NCBI GenBank assembly: GCA_025602905.1 | Contig: JAHLKI010000003.1 | Span: 1,426,001 to 1,490,000 of the forward strand | DNA from: Phlyctochytrium arcticum | Taxonomy: Eukaryota > Chytridiomycota > Chytridiomycetes > Chytridiales > Chytridiaceae | Reading direction: 5' to 3' | DNA: 64,000 bases | Shown here: piece by piece, positions 34,907 to 45,000 of the stretch | Position numbering within the stretch: the first letter of the stretch is position 1 | How the letters are laid out: each line of letters begins with the position of its first letter | Made by a program: the position numbers and the translations under genes | The notes under the pieces: model-generated | What the model was told of the DNA's origin: nothing | Database searches by the model: none | What the model saw: only the letters and a program-made list of their open reading frames with translations

Positions 34907-35264
34907 ATGGCGTGCTCCTGCTGTGGGAAAGCTTCCAAAAATGTGACAACCTGCGGGAAGGATGGTAGTCATGTTTGCTCTGTGGCAGGCTGGCACTGGC
35001 AGCTCGCGGAGGGGCCTTTGACAGGTCCCCATACTTGCACGACTTGCACGACCGGTGGGTACGTGTCTCAGCTACTTCCACAATCTTTTCTGCTTCTTTA
35101 TAATTGGACGTCCGCTTCTTTCGCCGTATTCTCCACAACGTCTCCAATCTCTGCCTGAGCCCAGCAGAAACCCACAGCATTTCCGCTTTTCCGATCCGAT
35201 AATGCATTTCTCAGTACCGAGTTGTACTAAAGTCGAGGTGCTGCGGTGCTGTCATCGAAGATAG
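34907..35264 (+). CDS. Tentative Cys-rich small protein, metallothionein-like start
   Basis: Candidate gene with exons 34907-35058 and 35165-35264 (84 residues). The ATG sits in a favourable context (accaccATGG). The N-terminus MACSCCGK is followed by TCGKDG, HVCSVAG and HTCTTCTTGG, giving paired Cys as in metal-binding peptides. The second exon adds CTK and a terminal CC. The intron (106 nt) has plausible GTACGT and CCAG ends but is longer than the local norm. It could be a metallothionein-like peptide or a chance frame; nothing else supports it. Confidence 0.3.
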
Positions 35265-35853
35265 CCGGGGTAGAGTGAGTCGCAGGATCGACTCGGGCTG
35301 CATTGAACGTGGCCGCTCGGATTACTTCAAGCTCATCCCATTGGGTTGGCGTTTCGTCGTAGAAGAGGGTATAAGGATCATGGTAACCGCGTCAAGAACG
35401 CCTCAAAACAGTTTTGCCTGTGTTGCTTTGCGATCCACAGCAGCGTTTGTGTAGGGTAGTCCTAAAGGATCCATAGTGTTTTCCGCTCGGTCGCATTCGT
35501 AGGATGCCTTGACAGTTTCTTGACAATGGATCCCTTGCCGGTCTCTGTCAGAGTGTCAGATCAGGTGTCAGATCGTCAGAAACCTTTCCCACACACGCGA
35601 AAGGTTCGCCAAGTATCAAGTTTTCTCTCAGAGCGCGGATGTTGCGAATATCATTACAGAATGTCATACTTGACTCCAACGAGAAGTAAAGATGTTGAAG
35701 CATCGTCAGTTCCAAATTGGTCTTTCGGATCAGGTTCCAGATCGCGAAGAAGTCGTTGAAGTCGGTGTCACACTGTCACCAACTTGGTTGCCAAAGTTGC
35801 ATGCATGCAGCGAACCGACCAACTCTAAATCCAATCCCAAACTGCCACACAAT
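35265..35853. other. Intergenic upstream of DUF1295 gene
   Basis: No gene recognised. It contains short repeated words (gtgtcagatc near 35550-35575) only. Confidence 0.4.
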
Positions 35854-36786
35854 ATGGACCAAATACCAGTCCTAGTCTCCTACATACAGGCCCACCCGCC
35901 TCTCATCCAGGCCTCCACCGTATGCCTCATCTCGACTGGTCTAGCCCACGGTCTTGCCCTCCTCACCAAAAACTATTCCTGGGTTGATCGGGCCTGGAGT
36001 CTCTTACCTGTCTCCTACGCCTGGACCTTGGCCGGAGATGATGTAGCCAGTAGAATGGTTGCGGGGCTCATCACACTTTGGGGGATCAGGTTGACTGGAA
36101 ATTTCATTAGGCAGTAAGCAAAGCTATCCATGGAATGATGACCATGTTGCAGCTAATTCAAATGGTTGATGGCATATAGAGGCGGGTATAATTTTAAAGA
36201 AGAAGACTACCGTTGGCCGGTGCTCCGCAAGATTATCACGATCCCCATCCTCTGGCACCTCTTTGCCATCCTCTTTATCGCTGCCTTTCAAAACATTCTT
36301 CTGTTTCTCATTGCCCTCCCCGTCCACATCATCACCATTTCGGCCCCTCATGAATGGACACTGTCCCATTCGCTCCTTACCGCCCTGTTCCTCCTTCTCT
36401 GGACAGGAGAGATGCTGGCCGACCAGCACCAGTATTCATACCAAACGGCCAAATATGCTTATAGAGCGTCACTCTCCGCCGGCGCTCCGAAAGAACAGTT
36501 ACGAGCCACATTGGGTGCTCATCAGATCAATGCATTTGATCGCGGGTTTTGTACATCAGGACTGTTTGGATACTCCCGCCACCCAAACTTCTTCTGCGAG
36601 TTGGGCATGTGGTGGACCGTTTATGCGTTTTCCGTTCTGTCACAAGAGTCTTGGGTCAATTGGACGATTGTCGGGCCGGTGTTGTTGACGCTGTTGTTTC
36701 AGGGGAGCACAGGGTTTACCGAGTGGATCACTGGGAAGAAATACCCCGCTTATAAGGTGGGTAGGCCATCCTATATGTGGAAGTGA
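35854..36786 (+). CDS. DUF1295 / steroid-reductase-like membrane protein
   Basis: Two exons, 35854-36113 and 36180-36786, 288 residues. It is a polytopic membrane protein with hydrophobic segments at the N-terminus, LITLWGIRLTGNFI, IPILWHLFAILFIAAF and ILLFLIALPVHII. The family signature spans GGYNFKEEDYRWPVLR, then SRHPNFFCELGMWW and GSTGFTEWITGKKYPAY, matching the DUF1295 family, whose C-terminus resembles 3-oxo-5-alpha-steroid 4-dehydrogenases and isoprenylcysteine methyltransferases. Members probably act on lipids in the ER or peroxisome, but the substrate is unknown. The exon junction restores the conserved R-x-GGY motif. Confidence 0.88.
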
Positions 36787-37186
36787 GTGATCTAAACCAC
36801 TTTTAGGAATACCAACGCACAGTATCAAGAATTATTCCGTGGGTTCCTGGAACTCCCAAATGGGAGTAAAACTAGGCGAGCCACCTCTTTATCGTACGCA
36901 TTATGAAACCCAGCGTGTAGGTCCCTTACACGCATCGCCCCTCAGGAGTATAGATTGGATAGATCGAGCTAGTCTTTTTGGATAGATGCTGCCAGAGCAT
37001 CAAAGTATTTTGTTTAAAAGTGTTGCTTCCAAATGTTTCAAACTAGCTGCTGGTCAGCAACATACAGAGTTCTAATAGTGATGAATATCACATGTACAAA
37101 GCAATACAAAATCTAGAATAAGCTATAAAGTCGGAGACGAAAGAAAAAAGAATGATAAACAAACGAGGCTGAAAAAGAATTCTTCA
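36787..37186. other. Convergent intergenic
   Basis: 400 bp between converging genes. It contains 3' flanks only; no gene seen. Confidence 0.45.
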
Positions 37187-39673
37187 TCAAGACGATATAG
37201 GGGTAAACCGAGTCGGGGGCTGAGAACCATCCAAGTTACTCTGCCTATCCTCCAGATTGTTTTGTGAAGTAGGACCCATATCAAGTTCCATAGCCGTCGC
37301 ATCCGCAAAAGGAATATTTTTGCCCAACCACTCCAACGATTTACCCGGCCACTGTTCCTCCATTTCCTTGAAAACTCGCTGCAAACTAGCCTGATCAGGG
37401 TGGTATGTGTAAGCGCCTATAGCTTCTAACCGCCGAACGATTTCCATGATGACGACATAGCGGCGTTTGAAGTAGAACCGTTCGGACTTGTCGCACCATC
37501 TTGTGCCCCATTTGCGTTCGAGGTCGCGGATTGGAAGGGGCTGGGGTTGAGAGATGGACGGGATGCCAACGGTCCATTCTTTCCATAGCTCAGGGATAGT
37601 GGTGACTGCGCGGGACATGTAGTGTTGGGGTGGGTTCGAGTTGGGATTTGCTTGCGCGCTTGAAGTTAGGCTGGAGGAGGTTGGGATGGTAGTGGATGTT
37701 GGTTGGGTAGTGGTTGTAACGACTGAGGTACCTGCTGGCTGGGTACTGGTTGTAACGACTGGGGTACCTGCTGGAGTGAAGGCTGGCTGTTGTGCTGCTC
37801 CTGTTGTAACTGTCGTCGAAACAGGCGGGATAGTGGATACTTGCGCACCATTGGTGACAGCAGCTGGCGCAACTGTGGTAACAGTGGGCGCATGTGTAGT
37901 TGTGAGAATTGCCGGTTGAGTTCCTGAGCTAGTACCTGTCGCATTCGGCATGGGAATAGCAGAAGAAGTCCTGGCCTGAGATTGCTGTCCGATCTTGGTC
38001 ATCAAATCCACTAATGCAGAGGTCAGTTCAGAGCTGTACGTAACACCATTGGTGGCCGTCGTGGTTGGAGCAGTGGCCGTCACATTGGTTGATAAATTTT
38101 TTTTGGCGTTCACAGAGGCGATCAATCTTTGGGTGGCAGATATCCCGTCGGTGCTGGGTGTCGGGGTTGAGGGTATCGCTCGTGATGCAGTGTCTGTCGC
38201 ATTAGCTGTTGACGTTCTTGCCGCGTTCACAGAGGCAATCAACCTTTGTGTGAAAGATGTCCCGGCTGAACTGGGTGTCGGGGTTGAAGGTGTCGCGCCT
38301 GATGTGGAGTGGGCAGTGGACGCCGAATGCTTCGGAACAACACTCGCAGTATTTTTAGACACTGGTGTCGTTGGAGCAGCAGCTGTGGTTTTTTCAAAGC
38401 TGGCGCTGGTTCCAACTCCAGGTGCAGGGGTTGCGGAAAGATTGGTCGTGACTCTCGGCGTAGGCACTGGAGCGGCCTTTCTCTTAGCTGCAGGAGTACT
38501 GACAGTTGTTGTGGGCACAGGTGCGACAGTAGGGGTCGATGTAGGTGGAGGAGCTATCGTCACACCGTTAAACTTGAATTGTAATCCGCCTGCAAAGATT
38601 TGCATGATCTGACCAACTTGGTCGGTAAGGGTTTGCTGCAAGGTCAGTAATCGTTCTTGTTGATCCTCAATTTGACGCCACATGCGTTCGTTGCGCTCGC
38701 TTTGGGCTGTTGTAGTTCGTAGGATAAGGGTCAGCAGTGAGGTTATATCCAGTGGTAGCGGGTCGGCAGTGGCCACCGGTCGCATTGGTGCTGGTGCGGA
38801 TGCCGGCCTTGATGCTGATGCTGTTGCCAGAGTGTGAGATGAACCGGGCGGTAGTGTGAAAGTCGTTGGAGGTGCTGCCGCGGTGTAAGATGAACCGGGC
38901 GGTAGGGTAAAAGTCGATGGCGGTGCCGCCGGTGTTGACCCCGGTACCGGGGCAAACGTCGAAGATCCTGAACTCATAGGCGTAAACGAATTCAATTCCG
39001 GGGTGGGGGTCCCTCCTGGCAGACTAAATGAGCTTGACGTTGGGGTATAGGGTGCTGGCGTTGTAGGCGTAGACGGAGTTCCAAAAGTAGTTCTTCGTCT
39101 CCGTTTCGGGGCCGGTGTTCCATCAGTCTTCTCAGTCTCAAAGGGCACTGACTTGACCAACATTTTGATTGCTGGTCCATGCGGATTCGGATACGGGTTC
39201 GTTCCCTCACTCGCTTGCCGTTTCCACAAATCCACCATGGCCGAAATATAGGCGCTCACGGTCGGTCTTCCCACCTTCTTTGTGGGATCATTCCGACGAG
39301 ATCGATCAAATACACAATTGTTCAAAAAGTTAAAGAGCTTGTCCTGGGTGACTGTTGTGGCTGTCGTTGGGGGTTCGCCGCTAAATCCTTGCGCAATGCA
39401 CCATTGCTGGAACTCTTCCTGCTTGTGACCATAGGCAGCAGCTGTAGTTCGTGGACGGTAACGAGCGGCATTGGCTGCCGTTTGGGAGGAGGAGGAGCCA
39501 GATGCAGAGGCCGGGGGTCCACTTAGAGGAGGCATGCCTGGCAAGTGGACAATGTCGTCTGACATTGGGTTTGTGAAGGACCCATTGGAACTCGACGGCC
39601 CTGCCTCCTGCGACGTCCCCATCCCGTCTCCCTGCGAATCAGTGCTCATATCCATTCCTGAATCCTGGGTCAT
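37187..39673 (-). CDS. Crypton-derived protein with GCR1_C domain
   Basis: 828 residues from the first ATG at 39673. The open frame extends about 90 nt further upstream without an ATG, so an upstream exon is possible. The N-terminal part has a SAM-like region found in Crypton tyrosine recombinases: TTAAAYGHKQEEFQQWC, VTQDKLFNFLNNCVF, GRPTVSAYISAMVDLWKRQ and the basic PKRRRR. The C-terminus is a GCR1_C DNA-binding domain: ELWKEWTVGIPSI, DLERKWGTRW and RRYVVIMEIVRRL. Between them, about 400 residues of Thr/Pro/Ser/Ala/Val-rich sequence replace the catalytic recombinase region, and no R-H-R-Y core was seen. This layout suggests a domesticated or defective Crypton or a Gcr1-like transcription factor. 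An internal repeat (TPSTDGISATQRLIASVNA) occurs at least twice. Confidence 0.75.
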   Translation of the reverse strand: MTQDSGMDMSTDSQGDGMGTSQEAGPSSSNGSFTNPMSDDIVHLPGMPPLSGPPASASGSSSSQTAANAARYRPRTTAAAYGHKQEEFQQWCIAQGFSGEPPTTATTVTQDKLFNFLNNCVFDRSRRNDPTKKVGRPTVSAYISAMVDLWKRQASEGTNPYPNPHGPAIKMLVKSVPFETEKTDGTPAPKRRRRTTFGTPSTPTTPAPYTPTSSSFSLPGGTPTPELNSFTPMSSGSSTFAPVPGSTPAAPPSTFTLPPGSSYTAAAPPTTFTLPPGSSHTLATASASRPASAPAPMRPVATADPLPLDITSLLTLILRTTTAQSERNERMWRQIEDQQERLLTLQQTLTDQVGQIMQIFAGGLQFKFNGVTIAPPPTSTPTVAPVPTTTVSTPAAKRKAAPVPTPRVTTNLSATPAPGVGTSASFEKTTAAAPTTPVSKNTASVVPKHSASTAHSTSGATPSTPTPSSAGTSFTQRLIASVNAARTSTANATDTASRAIPSTPTPSTDGISATQRLIASVNAKKNLSTNVTATAPTTTATNGVTYSSELTSALVDLMTKIGQQSQARTSSAIPMPNATGTSSGTQPAILTTTHAPTVTTVAPAAVTNGAQVSTIPPVSTTVTTGAAQQPAFTPAGTPVVTTSTQPAGTSVVTTTTQPTSTTIPTSSSLTSSAQANPNSNPPQHYMSRAVTTIPELWKEWTVGIPSISQPQPLPIRDLERKWGTRWCDKSERFYFKRRYVVIMEIVRRLEAIGAYTYHPDQASLQRVFKEMEEQWPGKSLEWLGKNIPFADATAMELDMGPTSQNNLEDRQSNLDGSQPPTRFTPISS

Positions 39674-40156
39674 TCTGGGCCCTCCAAATCGTCCAAGTGT
39701 AGTGTTGAGATCTGACAGGAGATCCCCAGGTTCGCGCGGTTGGAAAATTGAAAAATTGGCCAAGTCCAGAAAATGTCCTCAAAGCCGCGACCTGTGTACC
39801 AGAGTACGGTACGGTATATGCGTAAATCCTATCGCACTCCAGTCTATCAAAGCATCAACATTGATGAATGTACCTCGAAATGTAAACGGATTCTCCGTAT
39901 CCAAAATGTTTATTCATGCTCTAGTCCATTGATGACTACATTATCCTGCCCATCATCCGACATACTTGTGCTCAACCAATTCGACGGAATTTGTTTTTAA
40001 TGCAGTAGCTTTGGAGGATTGCATTCAAAGACTTACTGCCAAATAATGATGCAAAATAATTATAGAAATTTTCAAAATGATTGGTGTCAAAAAAGGCCCA
40101 TCTTGGGCATAAATAGAGATTAAAAAATGGGAAAGATGCAGCATGTCCTGCCGCTT
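39674..40156. other. Intergenic
   Basis: Upstream flank of the Crypton-like gene and 3' flank of SQT1. No gene seen. Confidence 0.4.
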
Positions 40157-41647
40157 CTAAATAGCGAAAACAAGTGCAACTCCATCATCGGAGCCACTAA
40201 CTACCTTTCCACCATCAGCAGTAATTCCAAACTCCAACACAGTATCTTCATGCCCCTTCCATGTCTTTAAACATTCTCCAGTCCGTGCATCCCACACTTT
40301 GATGGTCCGGTCCGTTGATGCGCTGATTAGAAGAGGTTGGGTTGGGTGCCATTTGATTTGGGTGACGGCGTCGGTGTGGCGGACTGAAACCCGGGATTGA
40401 AGGGTATTAATGTCCCAGATCGTTATAGAACCGTCAACTGAGGAGGTAGCCGCAAACGGGTGGGTTTTGCTGAAGCCAACTGATTCGATAGATTCGGTAT
40501 GACTGTCAAACGCGGCCAAGATCTACGTACAAGGACCATCATTAATCGACAGTTTTCCAGGAGAGTAAACAAACCGAGTGGGACTTACCCGTCCGTTCCC
40601 AAGGTGCACTAAACGGGCTGTACCATCCTGCGCTCCGGTCAAAACAAGTTGGTTATCATGGTGCACCGCAAGCGATGTAATGGCGGCGGAATGGAAGCGA
40701 GCATCTTCTCCCGTGATTTTCAATTTCGCGGTGGCCGTACTTGGATCCCAGTGAATCAATGATCCATCAGTTGAACCGGTTACGATCGTTTTGCCTGTTT
40801 GTAATTCAATTTTAGTATAAGAAGCATAATTCCTAGTTGTGATCGTCACTTACCGTCTGGGGAAAATTGACCACATGTGGAAGACTCGACGTGTCCGGTA
40901 AAGACGTTCATGCATTGACCTGAAGGAATCTTCCACATCCACACAGTTCCATCTTCACTACCCGCCACTAGTACGGGTCCACGAGGATGCCAACCTATCC
41001 ACTAATGAAAAGTTTGAGGACTCCATTTCACGCCAAGCCGCTTTCAACAAAGAAAACATACCGTAATCTCAGTGGGACCTTCCAGGGTCACGACGGCGGT
41101 CCCAGATGGAATAGCCGATACATGGATTTTCCCGTCCATTCCTCCAGTCGCAGCATATTGGCCATCTGCGCTGAATGCAGCGACTACGACAGAGTCCGAA
41201 TGTGCCGTAAGCTCGGCAATCGTTTCACCAGTGTCAAGACGCCAGAGATAGGCTTTGTCATCCCCACCCCCAGATATGACCAATGTAGGTTCAATTGGGT
41301 GTGTTGCAACAGCATAAACAGGCTCTGGAGAACGCCAGTGTGAGTTGAAGTAGTTGACAGGCATTAGAACCCTTGAATGTACCTTTGTGCTCAAAGAAAC
41401 CTTGTATAGAGTCATCCTCAACCTGCAACTCTGTCATATTTTCAGGCGACTCATCTATCAGTACCTGCATGTAAGTATGTCTCGTAGAGCGGGTGATTCC
41501 TGACTGCATCAAACACAAACCTTCGTCCTCCTCACTCATTGGTTCGCCATTCTCCCCGTCTTCAACAACCTCACTGACATCTTCCGGGTTGATGAATTCT
41601 GGCTCATCATCATGTACATCCTCTCCGTTCAAATCTTGTAGTGCCAT
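40157..41647 (-). CDS. SQT1: WD40 ribosome-assembly protein Sqt1/AAMP
   Basis: In yeast Sqt1 chaperones uL16 (Rpl10) during 60S assembly. Six exons close in phase: 41521-41647, 41383-41454, 41062-41324, 40854-41001, 40589-40794 and 40157-40522, 393 residues. After an acidic N-terminus (EEDEDESPEN) there are WD repeats: THPIEPTLVISGGGDDKAYLW, AAFSADGQYAATGGMDG, WHPRGPVLVAGSEDGTVWMW, FSPDGKTIVTGSTDGSLIHW, SSVDGSITIW and LISASTDRTIKVW. The combination of an acidic leader and eight blades fits AAMP/Sqt1. Divergent from the ROCK-like kinase, 409 bp apart. Confidence 0.88.
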
Positions 41648-42056
41648 TGTATTGGGGAAATGGGGTCAAGGCAAGGCTCAAAAGTTGTGTGGGTGAGCAA
41701 ATGGTCCAAACTATTTTTTGGATGGAAAATTGGAAATGACAAATGGGATAGTTTTCACAGCCACCCATCATGTGACCTGATTATGTCAGAAACTGAGTCG
41801 CGCGGTGATTCTGGAAGTTTTGGTTGAACTGGAATGAATACTAGTGGCTATATTACTGAGCTGAGGTCCTACAGCCTTTATTTAGTGCTGACCGTGAACG
41901 GTGTCTTTGCATCAGCGGATTCGATTGTTTCGGGGCATCAACAGGAAGCTTGCGAAAGGAATTCGTAAATGGTCATAGGGAACTTCAACCACAACGATCC
42001 TTCAAGAAGACGCATACGAGACACATCCGGGAACAAAGGAAATCCAGTCTGCCTGA
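41648..42056. promoter_or_regulatory. Divergent region of SQT1 and ROCK-like kinase
   Basis: 409 bp between divergent start codons. It must contain both promoters. No clear core element recognised. Confidence 0.45.
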
Positions 42057-45000
42057 ATGGCATCAGCACCATTTGCATCTCATGTGCGGGGACGCCTTGA
42101 TCAGTTATCCCAAATCCTCACCCCCAGCGATTTCGCCTCTGGCTCTCTCTCGGTCGAAGCGCTGCTAGATGTCTTCTTGGCTCTTTACACGGACTGCAAG
42201 GCGGCAAGCTCTCAAGTCGGCAACCTGACGGAGTTTGTTCGGAAATGTAGGCAGTACCTCTCTAGGACTTGTCCACATGATACAAGAATGGCGAACTTAC
42301 ACATTTTCGCATTTCCAATCAGATGACAAGGTGACGGCTCGCTTACAAACCTTGCGAATCAATACCGCCGACTTTGATATCGTCAAGACGCTTGCTACCG
42401 GGGCGGTTGGGAAGGTGGGTGATGAAATCCTTTGTGCATGTTCCATATGAGCGAAACCAACCGTTGTGACGCGTGGTGCTAGGTTTGCCTTGTCAAATAC
42501 AAACCTACAAAGAAGGTGTACGCGATGAAGATTCTGAAAAAGTCAGATTTGCTGACACGCCAAGAGGTATGTGCGATATTCCAAAACGTCCAAAACCTTT
42601 CGTCTCATTTTCCGCTGCGCAGGCCGGCTTTTTTATGGAAGAAAGAGATGCTCTCGTATTTGCCAAAGCCTCAGAATGGATCACAACTCTATATGCTGCC
42701 TTTCAGGACGAAGAGAATCTCTACCTGGTCATGGAGTACGCTTCGGGTGGAAGCTTGCGATCCCTGTTGAACAATCGCGAAGAAGCCATGAGTGAAGATG
42801 AGGCGAGATTTTACATTGCCCAGATATTACTCGCACTGGACGAATTGCATCAGCACAACTTTATACATAGGCAAGTGCCAGGAGCTTTCACGCGTTTCAT
42901 TTGAGTTTAGCTGCTTACACGTGTCATTCGGACAGGGATGTCAAACCAGAGAATTGCCTGATCGACGCTGCAGGGCATGTCAAGTTGGCCGATTTCGGCT
43001 CCTGTATCCGGATGAACGAGGCGCGGGCAGTAAGTTTTGATCCACATCGACCCGCTTGGCATTTCCTTACAAATGAACACAGGCCACATCGCATCAAACA
43101 GTCGGCACACCTGGTATGTCCAGACAACCTAATCCTGCTGCGCTCAAGGCTCAGAAACCCTTACCAATACTTTTAGATTACATTTCCCCAGAGATTCTCC
43201 GAGCCCACGAGGGCAACTCTTCCTATGGACGTGAATGCGACTGGTAAATGCCCGCGCTTGCTTTGCTACTCAATCTTTTTTGGCTGATCATTGATTCCGC
43301 AGGTGGTCATTAGGTCAGATCTGACGCGTGTGCTATGGTGGAAAGTCAATGCTGAATGAAATCGCTAGGAATTATATTGTACGAACTGCTATTCGATGAG
43401 GTTCCATTTTACTCCGAATCCCTGATGGAAACCTACGGCAAGATCATGGATCATGAGGTATGACACACGCCCATATCCTAGAAGCTGTGAACAAGTGTTT
43501 AAAAAATGAATTTCTAGAAACATTTTGCCTTCCCAGAAGATGAGGTGGTATCTCCCGAGGCATTTGATTTTATGAGCAAGTAGGTTCCGACAAGCTTCTG
43601 TATCTGAGTTTGCCAATTGACTTGACTTGAACAGACTTATTTGCAAAAAAGAGTCTCGGCTTGGTCGTGACAGCAGTCAAGAAATCCAAAAGCATCCATG
43701 GTTCAAAGGATTTAGTTGGGAATCTGTGCGAACAAGTGAGTTGGGATTTTTCACGGAAATAAAGAACAAAATTGCTGACTGAGACTTTTTAGGGAAACCA
43801 CCATTCGTACCTGAGCTCAGTGGACCGGATGATACGCGATATTTCGAGGACGAGGATAACGAAAGCAAAAAAGTACAAAAGAAACCGATTGCCAAGACAA
43901 AAGAGTTTACAGGACAGCAATTACCATTTGTGGGATACTCTTATGTCCAAGACACACTTCCATCAGTATCTTGGCAAATGGCGTTTGCCGTGGGAGGACT
44001 CAACGGGAACGGCCCAGCCGATCCATTAGGACTGATAGGAAAACGCAGCTCGTCCCGGTCACTATCGGGCACCGGCGAACTGGACTCTACACGGCAGCAA
44101 ATGCATGAGCTCTTATCGGCTAAACAGGCCGCTGAAGATGAGGCGAAAAATCTGCGGGTGCAACTCGCATCAGCCAAAACTCGCGAAACGGATCTCAACA
44201 ATAAAGTGACACTGCTGGAAAAGAAGCGGGAGATGGTTGAAACCGACTTGAAAAGCCTGAGGTCGACACATGAGGGCCATAGCAAGGAGCGCGAAAGCCT
44301 ACAGATTTCGATATTGAAGCTCAAACAGTCCTTGGATGATGAACTGGGTCACAAATCTGATATGGAGTCGGCCGTGGAAGCTCGGGCGAGAATGGAGCGT
44401 GAACTGGAAGTTTTACGCACTCAACTGAAGCAACTAGGTGATGAGCTGAAGCAGCAGGCTGCGACGGCTGCCGAAGCTGCATCGCGTAGAGATACCTTGG
44501 AAAATGATTTGCAACGCGCCAATCGACGGTTGCAGGAGGAAAAGACCGCCCGAGAAGCGGCAAGCAAACGAGCGCAGTCAGCCGAGGAAGACTTGCAGCG
44601 CAAGACAAAGTCGGAATCTGAGTTGGCCATTGCCAAAATGCAGCTGGAACAACGAAGCAAGCACTTGGAGCTGGAATTGGAATCTATGAAACTGATGCAG
44701 ACGGCGCAGGCAGCCGAAGCTGCTCAATTAGCCAGTCTCAATTTGCAAATCGAGCAAGGGCGTGCTTCAGCCGAGGCAGAAGTGCAGCGCCTGAGCGCCG
44801 AGAAGTCGGTCCTAGAGATTGAAGTAGGAGACTTGCGCAGCCGGCAACAGCAGACGGTCTCCAATCAAGGAGAACTCATTGGCCAACTCCAACGGCAGTT
44901 CAAGGAGGCGTCTAGCAAGATTGGTGACCTCACAAAAATGACAGCTGGATCCTCCATCGAAGTCAACGACTTGCGCAAGCGGGTGCAAACTGAAACCGCC

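Noticed and set aside
35692..35853. Upstream extension of the DUF1295 reading frame to 35692
   Set aside because: The extra sequence lacks membrane or family features; the ATG at 35854 gives the usual N-terminus.
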